A stretch of 64,000 nt of DNA from Dicaeum eximium (GCA_013396995.1 VWZP01002400.1:2852001-2916000); one strand, 5' to 3'; shown: positions 12,823-27,030, numbered from the stretch's first letter. The notes: generated by a model from the sequence alone, not told the origin. Numbers and translations are program-made.

Positions 12823-15800
12823 AGTCTTAATGATCTTGTGTTTTTAAGGCATTTTGTCAGAAGCTGAATGCGATATGACTTTTCCAAAACGGTATGGAAA
12901 TCATGATCCATCTGTAAATTCTCTGTGTACCACAGTCATTTATTACTTCATACTGAAAATTGAAACATGAGAACAAAGCAGAGGCAAAGCCAAATAAAAA
13001 AGCCACACCAGAAAGGAACATCTGCAAAATTCTATGCAGAAAAATGCACAAATGTTATGAATTAAACCTTTTCTGACTTTTCTTACAGCTGCACAACCTC
13101 ACATTCAGCAAGACAGGAAGGACTACCAATATATTCCCTATTCAATATGAAGAAGCAGAAGTCCATACTGTTTTTTGGAAACATTAAATAAAACTCTGCT
13201 GACTTACTCCAGAAAATCTAACAGCTGATGAAGAATTAAAATGTGAATCATAAAATACAATATGAAGTGCAAGTAATTTCAACTTTAATCTTTAACACAG
13301 TTAAAGTGCTACAGTTGATTTTGTTAACAAGTGGTAAGATCCAATGGAGAAGATGCTGCATTTCACACCTGTAGGGCATGCAGAAACTTTTGCAAAAAAC
13401 ATTTTTTTATTGGAAAACACCAGTTTATGGAAAGAAAAGGTGCTCATGAGACCAGGAGTATTTCTGTGAGTTTTAACTTTGTTAAAGGGTTTGGTGTTAG
13501 TCAAAAATAATATGCCTTTTCAAACACTTCTCTTGACAAACCAAGTCATCACTGGGGAGTAGGGGAGGATGGCAAAGGAAAATCCAGCTTGAAATAGTAG
13601 TCAGTCATTCATCTGTAAACTCTTTCAGTCTGCTGGTTTATTAACCCTTTCTAAAGTTAAAGCTGGTCTTAATATTTAGGAAAGGAAATCTCAAAAATCA
13701 GGAGCAATATCCCAGATAAACTGCTTCACAATCAGTAACTGACTGCTTACATTGAGATATGGTCTGCACCACTGAAGTCTGTGTGATAATGGTTGGACTC
13801 AAAATAAGGTAAAAAAATTCCAGCCACAGAGCAGATACTACAAAGCAAAGCACATTTCAGGTGGATTTTAGGTGGTAAAATTCTAGATTACATACTTGCC
13901 AATTTGTGAATTATGAAGGAAAATTGATACGTTTCTCTTATCAAGCACGTAACATTCCTCAGTACACTTTCCAATATCAGCATTATTGTTATCGTATTTT
14001 GACAAATATTAATTTCAAATTCTTGTTCTATATATTACTGACTTCTGTATTGTAGGTTTTGCAGGTGGGTATTGTGTGGCCACACTCTGTTATGCAGAAG
14101 AAAGGAATTTGAAAAGGAATAAGTCACACCACTGAAATATGCTGTGATACCTCTTCCTCTGCAGTGGAGAATGAAGTATTGCTCAAGAAAAATCTTCTAC
14201 TGAAGGACCATTCCCACATCACAGCTAGCATGGCCTGTCCCATGTGAAATGCCCTGGGAACTACATTTTCAGTTTTCCTTTATTGTACCTTGTTTTAGGG
14301 ACTCTTAAGCAAGAAAATATTTGTTTGCAGTGATCGGGAAGAAACCGGAAAGATATCTACAATCTGTGTGTAATCTTTTACCAAAGCTGTAATGGAAAAC
14401 AAAGAGAGGTGTACTGGCAGACAAACCTTTTCTTTATGCTTATCTGTACTCTCACTTAGAGTTTGCACGTGAAACCAGAAGTTATTTATAAATGAAATAT
14501 ATCACTTTTCCTCAAAGCTAAATTATTCTGGAAGATACTGCTATTTCTAGAAGTGACATAGAAGTGACAATCATCAGAAAAAAAGTCCTAACCATCAGAT
14601 AAACTTTATACAAGACAAACATTAGTGGTTTTGTTAAACATTTTCTACCTTCATCAATGCTATTAAACACAGTGAATGATGTACATAGGTTTACGCTTTC
14701 GACAAAAGCAGATTTGCCTGCAAGTCAAAGGCTGGATATTACATTTACAAAGACCATGCTGTTATCAGCACTGAAAGCATATTAGTAAGCATCTTTCATG
14801 GAAAATGAATCTGAAGAAAGATTCATAAAAGCATTAATTAAGAGAAATAAAAGATTTTCAGGATCAAACTAATTAAATAAAGATTGCACCAAGTATTTTT
14901 CACAGAACATTAAAATCATGCATAGAATAAAGCTGCCTGAGAGGACACAAGCTGGGCTGTATCACTGTCCTTTTCATCACAGAGATGGGAGAGAATGTTC
15001 ATAAGTTATCAACACATTAAAAAAACACCCCCATTTCCTACCTCTGACTTACTCATTCCTCAAATCTGCACTCACTGAGGTACAGAAGCACAGTGGGCCT
15101 GTGCCAGTAAGTCCAGGGGGGGATGGAAATGCTGGCAGTGACAGTTTTATTCCAGCCTGTAAAGAACCATATGTCAGAGCTGCTGGTGACACCTTAGTCA
15201 CCAGCTGTTAGTCACATTCCAGCCTTTACACATAGATAGTCAGAGTTGCAGTTTCATGATATTAAAATATTTCTGAAACCTTTGAGGAGAACCATAGTAA
15301 ACACAAGAAGGTGTGCATAGACTGCATAAATTGAAATGTTCACATTAATTTTCACAAACAGGGGCTTTCTTTAGCTGGCTTAAAGGTTCATGTGCTTTGT
15401 GGTCAGGGTAAAGAGAATTGCTGTCTTTATTTGCAGTTCAACTTGGCACTGAACTAGCAAATAAACTTTGTCTATGGCTGCTTTCCAAAGCAAATAGAAC
15501 TTTTATCTCTACTTGAAACTTTTATTAAAACAATGAATATCACATCTAGCATTTATAAATTCCTTCTGTCCTGCACTAAAGGGAAGCATAAAAGAAGGAT
15601 AATTTGGGTAATTAGCTCAAATTAACCCTGGGTCAGAGGAAAATTCATGCATAGTGCAATGCGTTAATGTGGAAGGGTGATCACATCTTGTGCTACTTTG
15701 TTCACCATCTTAACTCTACCGTCTCCAGAAAAAAGAAACTTGACTCAACTGCAGTTCTCCTGGGAGCCCTGCTCTGGCATGGTTCCTTTTCTTCCATTCA

Positions 15801-18800
15801 CAGTGAATCTCCTTTTAGAAGTTGTAATCTGTCCTGGAATCTGGTTTCGTATTTTGAGTCAGAAAAATACTAGCTCATTCTTCTCTTTATTCCACAGTAT
15901 GTGATACACAATTTTTCTGATGCTATCAAGTTTATTTAACACCCCAATAAAGGTATTGGGATCAACTTTTTTAATATTTAACTCTAATATAAAACTTGGA
16001 CTCTCCTCTATAGAGAGAACATTTACTTGAAGTTGGATCCTTGATATTCGACACTGGTAATAGACTGTTCACTGTTTCCAGCCATTCATGGATCTGTTCC
16101 AGATAAGTCCCTGACACATAAAAGAATTTTATGTTATTTGAATACTCTTATGGTAGCTGGAAGCATTTTTCAACAAAGGACCTCACTCAGGGTGATATAT
16201 TTAGTGAACAGGCTTTCCAAATAATTCTTCATGAGGCCTCACTGTACTGCTGCACACTGGTAATGTACATGTTAGAGATGTTGCACTCAGTACAGATGTT
16301 CCACCAACACAAGTATTGCAAGCTGAGAAACTGCTGCCCATTAATCCTACATTATTTAAAAGGAGCCCTATTTATACATCTACTGCTACTGCTCTGAGAA
16401 TGTTGTAAAGCTGAAAGAAATGTTACCCTGACATGGAACTTTAGTGAAAAATAAACCCCCAGTTTTGTGGACAAACAAGAGAAAGATTCTAGAGAATGCC
16501 AACTGCAACTTCTTGACTTCTGTTCCTTTAACAAGACAAAACCAGGCACTTCAAGAGCAGGCAGGCATTAATTTGCTTGGGGAGGTTGATTGAGCAGTAT
16601 CAATTTTGTAGCACATTTGCTACAGGGGGCAGAGGAACTGCAGCAGGTTTATCCTGCAGGCCTCTCTAACTGCAACCATATCAGCCTCTGTCCAACCACG
16701 GTACCCAGGAAATCAGGAAAAGATTCATTAAGTCTATTATTTGTCAGTGCAGGGTATTTCCTTCATTCCTTGTCCAGGTCATTTGGAATGACAGAGCCAT
16801 TTCCAAAAATCTCACACTTTTCTCCAGAATGCTCTGGTTTTATGTGTCAACATCACTTTTCTTGTGCAAAAATTAGTGGTTTTATTCCAGGTATTGCCTG
16901 CAGGAGCAGAGTCAGAATGAAGCTTTTACTGAGTACAGGACTCCAATGCTGTTAATACAAAATATAATTTTCAGTATGGTGTGTTCCTACTTACATCTGT
17001 GCTACCATTTTTCTGTTGCTGGAAGTAATCTAAGAAGAACACTGCAGATGAGAGGTAGGCAGAAGCACAGCCACTGTGATCTGGGCATTGCTGGCTATGC
17101 AGCCATGGCAAAACTCAAGAACTTACCTAAAAAGCAAGTCAGATAATTGGATGTCAGCCTGAGGTAGTATCTGTGCTGCTAGACAGCACAGGCAGCTCAA
17201 GACACTGCCATTTATCTTTTAAACATGACCTAATTGCCATTTCTTCCATTAGTGCTAATTGTTCTAAGTGGCCCTTACGTATCCAACTCCTATGTCAGTC
17301 GAATAACATCTGCTCCCTGCTCGTGATGAAGTGTTTAAAACTAGAGAAAATTTTTCTCATATGGATCCTGTAGGGAATTTGCTCTACTCTTTCTGTCCTG
17401 TGTGCTAGGAGGAAGGGCAGTGTGCAGAGACATGTGTTTTGCCTTATCTGCAGCTGGGATAGATTCTCCAGGCAAAGGTGAGAAGCAGAAAGAGACCCAG
17501 GGGTTACAGCAGCTACACTCAATATCCCCAGTGCCTCTCTGCACTGAAACACCTGATTTCAGACCTCAGTTCAGGACTAGATTTATAGGAATGCCCCAGT
17601 CTCTGAGTCTCAAAACCTCTTTGAGCCTCTAAAACTAACTAAAAGATTCAGAGAACAGAACAGAAATAATATAGCACTAACACAAATTGCACTACAAAAC
17701 TTCAACATAATCCAGTTTGTGAAGAGAAGGATTCTCCTTCCATGAACATGGAAAGAATCACACCTCATTTGTTCTGTGATGAATGCAATCAGAAATTGCC
17801 ATTGAATGTCACCCATAGATATACAGAAACAACAAAAAGAATTGGCTCTCTTCTCTTCTTTTGTGCAGCATGTACAAATTCTGTTGTATTTTTTTCATTT
17901 TTGTTATTGTATTGCCAATCCTGAATGAAAGAGCTTACCAATATAAAAAGATTTGGATGGAAATATAATACCTGCAGTTTTGTAATTTGTGTTTCCTAAA
18001 ACCCCAAAACACCATGCATAGCTTTTTCAAATTGAAATCTGCAGTTATGTCCCAGCCACAAAAACATGCCTATGCTATCATGTGGATCCCAGCAATTACA
18101 GTTTGCTTCTGTAATCTTAACTGTATAAAGTCTCCAAACACTTATTTTGGACAAAACATATTCCTAGGTTGTTATTAAACCTTTTAAGACCACTTTCTAT
18201 GAATTCTATTATTTCAAATAAACAGGTTTGTATTTCAGAGGGAATTAAAAAGTAGGTAGTTTAAAAAAAAACTCGATTGTACCTGATTGACTTTGTTTTG
18301 AAGAATGTTTGAGTAGGCAACAATCTTAAATTAATGCAAATTTGTGAGCCAGGTCTGGCCAGGCTTTGGCCAAAACCATTTATGTCCTTGCCCATATTGA
18401 CAATTTTTCTCTAAGCTGCTCTAGAGGTGACTTCTCAGTGCTATGAGCTGTATCAAGCCCCACTGTCTCTGGATTCAGCTTGGATGCACTGGGGTTTGTG
18501 TGTTTGTGCCAGCTAAGATTAGAGACCTCTGCTAGTAGGCCTTGTTTTATTGGTATATGCTATACCTCCCTGCAACTTAGTATTATTCCTTCCATGTGCT
18601 GAATTCCAGCTGCAGTCTGGGTCATCAGAGGGATATTTATTAGTGCATCTGCTTATACAAACACTATGTTCTAGTGGTAAAACTTTTTGCAAAAATCTTC
18701 ATTTAAAATTACCATTATTTTGGTAGCACATTCCATAAGTTTCTAAGTTGTGACTGATTATATATGATTTATCCAGGCAATCATGTTTTTAAATTATATG

Positions 18801-21800
18801 AACTGTGCTGGTAACTGAAAATAGTAAATTAAAATGCAAATAGGAGGCAGTTGTTCAGAAATTTTGGTGGTTCTGACACAGCTAGTTTGGGCTGAGACTT
18901 TTCTTAGCCTTGTTCTATAAGCAACAATTTCCCATTATGAATCATTTGAAAAGTGCAAGGATGGCAGACTTGATGGCATTGGTCAAACACTCAGTTGCTG
19001 GCCATGTTTGAGACACAGATAGAAATGGGTTGGTGGTCCTGTGGTAGTCCTGTGGTGGTGCAGCACAGCTGGGACCCAGCCAGTGTGCCAGGAGTGGTGC
19101 AGGGTCACCACACGATAAAGTCGAGCACAACAGAGCCTCAGATGCATTTTGCCTTGTAAGAAATGCTTCCATCTCCCACACTAATAGGGGCCAGGAGGAG
19201 CTATTTCAGCTGGTAGCATGGCTAACACACACTTTCTCAACATAGTAGCTGTTCTGTCTTTCCTGTCATGAGGATATATGGATTTCATTTTTTCACTCAA
19301 GACTGAGAACAGTAGGGATTTTCTGTTTTCTACTGAAAACTATCAGTTTTTATGGAAGCAGAACAAGCTCCCTATGGAAAAAAAGGAGACTTATATTTGT
19401 GCCGTAAAAAAAAATTAAACTAAATTCAGAATAGAAACTTTTAGATAAATTCCTCTTAGCCTTTGACACTTGGTCTACATTTCTCTCACTTTCCAAGACA
19501 GGTTTTATCAATAGTGCTCTTTGCTATGTGCTGGTAAATGTCTGCATAACTTATAAGCCACAGGCATCCAGGACAGAGTGAAGGAACAAGCAGTACCTGA
19601 TGGAGGCATAAAATAGCAAGTGTTAGTGAAAGGTATGGGAAGGTTTTCATGCAGCACAGTTTATCCAACTGTGAAAACATTACTGGGGATATTAGAGCGC
19701 GGCTGCTCGGAGCTCTCTTGGCCGCTGACCAGGATAAATGGTCCAAGCAGAGGAGCTGACTGCAGATTAGTTACATATAAAGAAGACACAAAGAAAAAAG
19801 AGAAACATGACCCAAGAAAGAGCAGCATGTGGGTTGAGAGATTAATCAAGCATTTCCTGAGTTATTTTTCCCTGTGTCCTGCTCCTCAGTGAACTCTACT
19901 CTTTCTCTCCTTCTCAAGTAATCCCACCTTGCGCAGTTCTTTGGGTTTACACACAGAGTTGCAAATGTTATCACATGTCTTTCTTCAGGATGCTCTCTGG
20001 TTTGAGACACAATAAAACAATTGCTGAGGAAGAAAAACAACAAACTTCAATACAGGAAGGGCACAGACTTCATCTCTATATCTTCATCTCTTCACCACCA
20101 CAGCTTTTCATTGCAAATATTATCTGAAAGTCACAGATGAAACAAACAAATATGGCTTTTCTCCATCATTACATCTTCCTCAATCACACTTCCATGACTT
20201 TTTCCACACTCTGAACATAATTCTTACTCTTACACTTGATTCAACTGTGTAAGTTTGCATCTCAGATGATCTTTCTGCACACACCAGTACTCCAGACTCA
20301 CCACTGAATGGCCCCTGAGAGCTAGTCAGTCATCCCATTGCCATTCTCAGCTGTGTTCAAAGAACAAACTGAATGAGATTTATTTCAGACAAAGTGAAAA
20401 TGAGTTTGTTTAGTGATCTTGACAGGCTGGAAAGATCTCCATGTTCCAGGATACTCATTTGTATACTAAATTTTCATCCTGATTGGATCTGGCTGAACAC
20501 TTTTATCCAAAGCCAATATTTTGCCACAATCTTCTTAGGAATAGTTAAAAGCACTACAATGAAATTATATCCTAGACCTAGAAGAAAGCTGACATATCCT
20601 GAAATATATATGGAATTTGATACTCTTGTCTGCTCTTGATTTTATAAGCAAACTGCTCGAGTACCATTTAAAATAGAAAAATGTGAAACATGGGGTACCT
20701 TTGGATTATTTTTATTGCCATATAGTAGAATGTTTGTCTGTTGCTGATAATTCCAGCAAGCTGGAGACTCTTCTACTTCCAACCCATCTAGCATCTCAAA
20801 ATTAAAAGGTATAGCATCCTTGACTGCTGAAGTAATACTGCACAGAAACCACTGGAATATAAATCTACCACAAAGACAGTTGAAGGTTTGCAGTATTCAG
20901 GACATGCTCTGATCAGCACTTTTGCTATCACAGAAATGTACAACTGCAAGAGATCTTCCTTGCAGAACTCACCCCTTAGTGCATGAAATGAGGCATTATC
21001 AGCTACACACAGAACGAGGTTTTGTCTGGCCTTATCTCCAATTGTGAAGGATTGCAAAGCCTTAAAGGTACCCTGGTGTAGTGATTTTTTCCCATTAAGG
21101 TACTCTTAATTGTTGTTTTTTTTTCTGACACCAAAGCTAAATATTCCTGTTGTAAATTAAAGAGTGGTGTTCTTATGATTTTAAAGTCAGAGGACAGAGA
21201 ATCAGCTCTCTAATGAGCTTATGCACATTGGAGAGTCTCACACTGTAACGCGACATTTGATGACCTTTTCTACAAATCTTTATTAATTTTGACTTTGCCA
21301 AAACATGATCAAATTTTCAACTCTGCCAACTACAATAAGGTTTTCCTCAGCAGCTTCTAATGTTCTCCTGTGGAAAGTCTGGTCTATTTTTTTTGTGCAT
21401 AGATAAATGCAATTTATTATTGCTAACAATGGCACATATATTAATGATGCACTGGTATCCCCACAGTATGATATATACCACCTCCTTGCTATCCCACCTT
21501 TTCAATATTTCTACAAATTAATTAGCAAAGTGTTTGACAACCTGCACTTACACACCTGTGTCATCATTTTTGTTACACTGCAGTCTGTGCACAACCTCCT
21601 GCTCTGCAAAATGAAATCCCATTCAAATCTATTTCCTCATACTACTTAATCCTTCAAATAGTATGGTTGCAACACACTTTGACTATATAAAGCATTTTAT
21701 ATCATTCATCCTTGCTTATTTGAATAATTTTTGAATTTGTAGAAACCAGTGAAGAGCTGTGTCATTTTATTAGCAGCAACACTGATTAGTGCTGCCCAGT

Positions 21801-23554
21801 ATGTTTTTAAATGTAGTCCTGTTTCACAGTTCACTGTGCTTACAACACATTTTTATAGATGGTTGCTTTGCCATATGCATGCTGTGCTTCACACAACCAT
21901 TTTAATGTGTTGTTTTTACTACAAATAGATCTGTTCTCTGCTGGGCATTTATCACTTGTTTTTATGATAAGTTCATATATCTGAAATAGATATTCTTTTA
22001 AGTCTTCTATTTCAAACACTATTTTAAGATATCCTTTAAAATTCACATTCCTGTGTTGCAGTAACAATGACAGAACACAAATGGAATTGGAATTCCCTTT
22101 CAGAAAGACAAGTACAAAGGAAAACATGTCAGGACTGTCAGTATTAAACTCCGCTTTAATTCCTTTATTTGACCATTCTCTAAATCTTTGAACTCAAATA
22201 TTTGTTATGCTCCCCAGTTCCACACCATCATGATTAATGCTTTCCTCTGTGGACCATTTTTAGTAGATTGCTATAACTTTCTCACATCATAATTTTGTGT
22301 GGCTTTCCCAAGTGATAGACAAAGATCAACCACCCATTCTCATTCTTGGCCAGGTTTCCCCTTAGTATACTTTGATTACTCCATTCTTTCCAAACACTAC
22401 ATTTTTCATTTTCCAAAGATTATTATAATAAAGATACGAATTTGTAGAAGACTGCTGTGAGATAAATTTTCAGCTAACTTAATTTCATAATACGTGCCAA
22501 TGCTATACAAAGTTATAATTCCAGCACAGATAAAGACCCTATGTCTTAGTCTTAATGACAGTTACAACCAAGGTTTAGTCATAACTATGATAAATTTCAC
22601 TTTTATAAGTGAGGTTCTATTTGTTTGTTTGAAGAATTATGGGGGTTTTATAGTTTTATTTGGAGGGTGGGGGTGGTTTGCCCCAACAAATCTTCAAATC
22701 TACTTTTGTTATTTGGAAAGCTGGTTTGAGAGCCCCAAAGGACCTCGAATTCCTTCAAGATTAGAGTTTTAAGTTTTCCAGCATAGAGTTTTATTTCTAG
22801 TCAGTAAAACACTTTAGACATTAAATTATTGGTTGCTAAATATTAAACGTAAAGAAAAGAAGTTGTCCTTTCCAATTAGGTATGGTTAGTCGGTGAAAAT
22901 TGTACATTTGAGAGGTGTAGTTCTATATTTGTTTGAAGCTGAATCCACTAAACCACAAACAAATGGTTTTCTAGTCTCCTGCTTCTAGAAAATCAAATAG
23001 AAGCTTGCAATTACTTGAACTGCACACCATCTGCTGCTACACATATCTGCACATCATCTTCAGCAGGAGTCAGAGGAGCTGGAGGAGTAGGTATGGCTGG
23101 GAAGTAAATCAGTACTCTTGAGGTTTAACATACTTCAGAATTCCTCTCCTCGTTTAAAATATTGTTTGGTGCTATAATGGGTTACTGAGAAGCATTCATG
23201 ATGTGCTCCTACTTGAGTTCTTACTGTCAAAACTTCAGCATGTAACAACAAGAAGAAATCTTTTCATCAATTTGTTGGATTTGGAGCAGGTCTTTGGAAA
23301 AAAAAATCTTAACTCTTCACAGATTTTTAATATTTACATGGTTGAAACAGTTCATTTTTCTTTATCTGATTAAATGTCTATGGAAAGCTGTTCAAACAGG
23401 TTCATCAGTAACAAATGCCAACCACATACAATTAGGGCAAGCACTGGCATCTGTTAGCAGCTATTTTCTTAGCGTGGAAAGTTCAGAAAAGGAAGAGCAT
23501 CACAGAAACCAGTTCTGTGAGAGAGTATTGAACACTAAACTGAGCAAGTCAGAG
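12823..23554. other. unique AT-rich non-coding DNA
   Basis: I see no recognisable gene or transposon. Small features are a strong acceptor with 13090 as its next base, followed by an open frame that stops at 13189, and a 9-bp-arm hairpin at 15182-15205. There is also a short CpG-containing patch near 19695-19730. Open frames such as 16590-16955 (plus) and 20788-21057 (minus) match nothing I know. Confidence 0.6.
15182..15205. repeat. short inverted repeat (9-bp arms, 6-nt loop)
   Basis: GCTGGTGAC at 15182-15190 pairs exactly with GTCACCAGC at 15197-15205 across the loop ACCTTA. The flanks hold an imperfect direct repeat of ATTCCAGCCT. No function can be inferred. Confidence 0.7.
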
Positions 23555-23690
23555 GAATCACAGAATACTCTGAGCTGGAAGGGACCCACAAGGATCAGCA
23601 ACCCCAATCTTAAGTGGAGGGCCCATGTGGGGACCAGACTCACTCCCTTGGCTTGGTTATGGGTGCTGTGCCCAGGCAGCTGAGCCCACC
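23555..23690 (-). mobile_element. TguSINE1-like tRNA-Ile-derived SINE with CR1-type tail
   Basis: Read on the minus strand, the 5' part resembles a tRNA-Ile head: a degenerate A box around GGGCTCAGCTGCCTGG, then ATAACCAAGCCAAGG as in the anticodon arm, then a degenerate B box around GAGTCTGGTCCCC and GGGCCCTCCACTTAAG. The 3' part (GGGTCCCTTCCAGCTCAG followed by TATTCTGTGATTC) is a CR1-like 3' end, which would supply recognition by CR1 reverse transcriptase. This architecture is that of TguSINE1, known to me from passerine genomes. The many substitutions in both promoter boxes show an old, inactive copy. The family name is from memory and was not checked by a search. Confidence 0.72.
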
Positions 23691-23744
23691 TCAGGGTTAG
23701 CATTGCCAATGGCACAGAAGGACATTGAAAGGTTTCATTGCCCA

Positions 23745-23931
23745 CTTCATGGGCAAATAACCTAATCATTAGGTGATAAAAGAGAAGCACAACTTTTCTT
23801 CCTTTTTTTTTTTNNNNNNNNNNNNNNNNNNNNNNNNNNNNNNNNTTTTGCTTTGCAGGTGACATTTAAGGAATGTAGGTTGGGAATGGCTTTTATTTGC
23901 AGCTTGGCAGTTTTCAAAACCCTTGTAATGC
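23745..23931. repeat. left arm of an inverted duplication (gap inside)
   Basis: This segment is the reverse complement of 25325-25484. To the right of the gap, about 85 bp (TTTTGCTTTGCAGGTGAC onward to CTTGTAATGC) match the other arm with a single mismatch that I can see. To the left, about 58 bp match with about 5 mismatches. Between them the segment has a T run and a gap of 32 N, where the other copy has an intact run of 19 A on the plus strand. The boundaries are CTTCATGGGC on one side and CTTGTAATGC on the other. Confidence 0.88.
23814..23845. other. assembly gap of 32 N inside a poly-T run
   Basis: The N run is preceded by a T run and followed by TTTT. It probably marks a homopolymer that the assembler could not resolve. 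The matching arm at 25325-25484 suggests that the true content may be mostly T. Confidence 0.95.
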
Positions 23932-25324
23932 CCATGAAACATCCCACCATCCCTTGAAATGCAGGTGTATGTTTGTGCTCTGTTGGGTCCTCCAGAAAAG
24001 CTTTCTTTGTATCTACTGTACAGTCAGCTTGCAGCATGAAAACTGAAAAGAGACACTTTTCTCTCTGTAAGGAATATTTTTATCACAAAAGTATCTTTAC
24101 TCAAAACTAAAATATTTCAGAACCTTTTTGCAGACTCTTTACATGAAATAGGAGTTCAGTTGCAATGCTAGAACAACTGTAGACCAACATATTTTTAAAA
24201 TAAATATGAAATCCTTACATTATCACAGTGATTAAATACACAGTAAAGGTTTGCACTCGGAGTGCACCATACTTTGATTATTAAGTGTTATTTTTGTGAT
24301 ATTCTTAAAACTGAATGAGGGTTTTTTCCTCTTGCAAAAGTGACCTGAAATAATTTAGTTTCATTAAACTCATTTTTGAATTAATAAACTAATACTGCAT
24401 CATTACATCTGCAGTAGTACTGCAGCTCCAGATCTCACAAATATTATATAAGCTATGGGAATTATAGGCCAGCTGGGAGACCTGTTTAGGATGGTAAACA
24501 ATCAAAGCAATGTCCTTAGAGAGCAGTACAGTTATGTTGTTTATTAGAATGTTTTGAAATAATGGTTTAATTCAGATAAGCACTAATAAATTCAGATTTG
24601 GGTCAAGCATATTTTAAAGACTTGAATTAATTTTGACTCTCACCATCTGAAAAAACAATTTTAAAAAACTAACATCCATTAAAAAGTTTAGTTTGTAAAA
24701 TCTGCATAACCTATTGAGAATATATTGTTGTTACATGAAATTTCCAACCTTTTCTAGTTTAAACATTGTATAAAATTCTGCCTCTGCCAATTAGACATGC
24801 ATCAGTCCCTCAGCACAAAGCAATTTTACCATGTGATGTTCTAATGCAAAAAGCACGACACATGAAAAAAAGCATTGGGTTTGCAGAATGAATATTTAGT
24901 TATTCTTTAGGTTGTCATTTGTGGCTTTATGAAAGAACAAAGTTTAAAAAAAGAGAGAAAGGCGTTCTCTTGCGAGTAGAGAGGGATACAGAAGATTACA
25001 ATACAAAGTACAACATAATCACATATTTACTGCACAAAGCACACCACAGAAATATATACATTCATTTGGAGAGTTACACCAGATGTTCACCTGCTTGAAG
25101 TTAAGGCCAATAGCTCTCCCCACCCCCATAAAGCAGTGCCTAAGGGGGGAAAACATCAACAACAAACCAAACAAAACCAAACAAAAGCAGAACACATACG
25201 TGACTTATATATGGATCTCAGTTCCCTAGCTGCTCAGGCTTTTGGGTTATAAGATGACCTAACAGAGCTAAAAATAATCAGAATATGCAGGTAGGTAGCT
25301 GCCCTGTAACTTATTTCAACCAAT
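23932..25324. other. spacer between the two arms of the inverted duplication
   Basis: About 1.4 kb of AT-rich unique sequence with no recognisable gene or transposon. It contains a short C-rich patch near 25118-25128 and A-rich tracts such as 25151-25186. Confidence 0.6.
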
Positions 25325-25484
25325 GCATTACAAGTGTTTTGAAAACTGCCAAGCTGCAAATAAAAGCCATTCCCAACCTACATTCCTTAAATGTCACCTG
25401 CAAAGCAAAAAAAAAAAAAAAAAAAGGGAAGAAAAGTTTTTCTTCTCTTTTATCACCTGATGATAAGTTTATTTGCCCATGAAG
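25325..25484. repeat. right arm of an inverted duplication
   Basis: Reverse complement of 23745-23931, running from GCATTACAAG to TTTGCCCATGAAG, with an intact A19 run at 25407-25425. The arms are near identical on one side of the homopolymer and about 9% diverged on the other. Either an interspersed repeat inserted twice in opposite orientation or a local inverted duplication would fit. I do not recognise it as a known family. Confidence 0.88.
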
Positions 25485-27030
25485 TTCCAACCAGGTTTCT
25501 CTTCAGCCTGACAGGATCCAAATACATATTTATATAATATATAATACATATTATAATAGTATACATATTACATCTCACACAAGTGAGAGATGTGGGTGTT
25601 GGAGCTCACTGCCATGACCAGTTGTGCAATTTCCATTAAATAGATAGAGGCTAAGATTCAGTAAGCCATGTGGAGAGGGAAAAGTAGAGGAAGGACTGCA
25701 GTAGTACAGAGGAGGAAGAGGACCAGCTCTGGCTTTTCTGCATTATATATATGTATATATAAAAAGAGATGTAAAAAAAAATTTTAAAAACCTGACATGG
25801 TAGTTGCCACTACAAACAAAATGAATATTCTCAGACATGAAAATACAACATCTAATTGAAGGGAAAAAGAGTTATTATCTTTCAATTGTCATTTTAATAC
25901 AATAAAATTAAACAGCTTTGAGGAAGGAAAAAGAGAAAAATGCTCTAGTTGTAACTGGTGTTCTGGACCAGGTAGTCTCAATATGCTGTGTAATTGTCAG
26001 CTCCAGTTTTCCTTTTCCACCCACCAAAAAAGCCTTCAGTGTCTGTTACTCTGCTGTTCAACTGGTTATTGGGTGCATGAAATGGTGTCTTCATTATTAG
26101 AAATTCATTGAGGCTACCAATTGCACCACCTGAAAACCCCCTACTTTACCATTCAAGAAGATAAAATTATTTTTAATAGTAATAAATTATTTCAGAAAAA
26201 AGATCAATTTGGAAATGGTGTTCTGGGTATACTGATAGTATCCTCTTATTACTACAGGTATATGTTTACATTCACACTTGCTAGATTTAGCTAACTTGCC
26301 ACAATGAATTGTTTTAAAAGTCAAGGGGCAAGCAGCTTCCATCTGCAGAAGTGAATAATGATTGACTAATCTTTCTGGATGTTGCCAGTAGTAAATGCCT
26401 CCAGATTTTGGCTCACACATATTTGCCTTAATGTCTAAGGTGACAAGCAAATTCAGCTTGAAAGTTCTAGGAAATACTAGAGCTGGCATACACTCAGTAG
26501 ACTCAGCATATCCATCAACACCATGTATTTGTCCTCAAAACTCAATTATTAATTTTTGTCTCTTAGGTCTCCTACCGTCCTTTTCTAAAAAAAAAAATAG
26601 TGAGAAAGACGACTCTATTTCTCTGCATATGAATCTTCTTTGCTAAAAAGCTACTTCTTGTTCACCCACTCTACATAAGATTATTATCAAGTATTTTTCT
26701 CTGATGGTAATGACCATGTCATATCCTTCCTTCACACGTAGTGCAAGGATTTTAAGCAGCTGAGAGTCTCATGGGAATTTAAGGAATCCTGCCACATGTA
26801 TCTGCAGTTAGAGACAGCACACAGGCACAGATACCACAAAAACCCCCAGTATTTGTCATTCAGTTTTGCTCTACCTTTTATGCACGTTTTATGATGGCAG
26901 CATTTCCTCCTCAAGATGCACTGGGGGGAACTTGGAAGTAAGAAGTGTGTTTAAGGTAGGGACTTATAAATTCAGATCATGCGCAGGGAGGTCTAATTTG
27001 AGAGGTCTAAAATTAGAAAATGCAAATCAG

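Noticed and set aside
21840..22127. 95-codon minus-strand open frame rich in Lys, Ile, Asn and Tyr
   Set aside because: This composition is what random AT-rich DNA encodes; no motif or splice support strong enough to keep it.
23294..24037. Open frames crossing the SINE and the assembly gap
   Set aside because: They read through the CR1-type tail, the tRNA-like head and the N run; they are artefacts of repeats and ambiguous bases.
25285..25482. Shared peptide between 23762-24037 (minus) and 25285-25482 (plus)
   Set aside because: The similarity is real but reflects the inverted DNA duplication, including its homopolymer (poly-Lys), and not a conserved protein.
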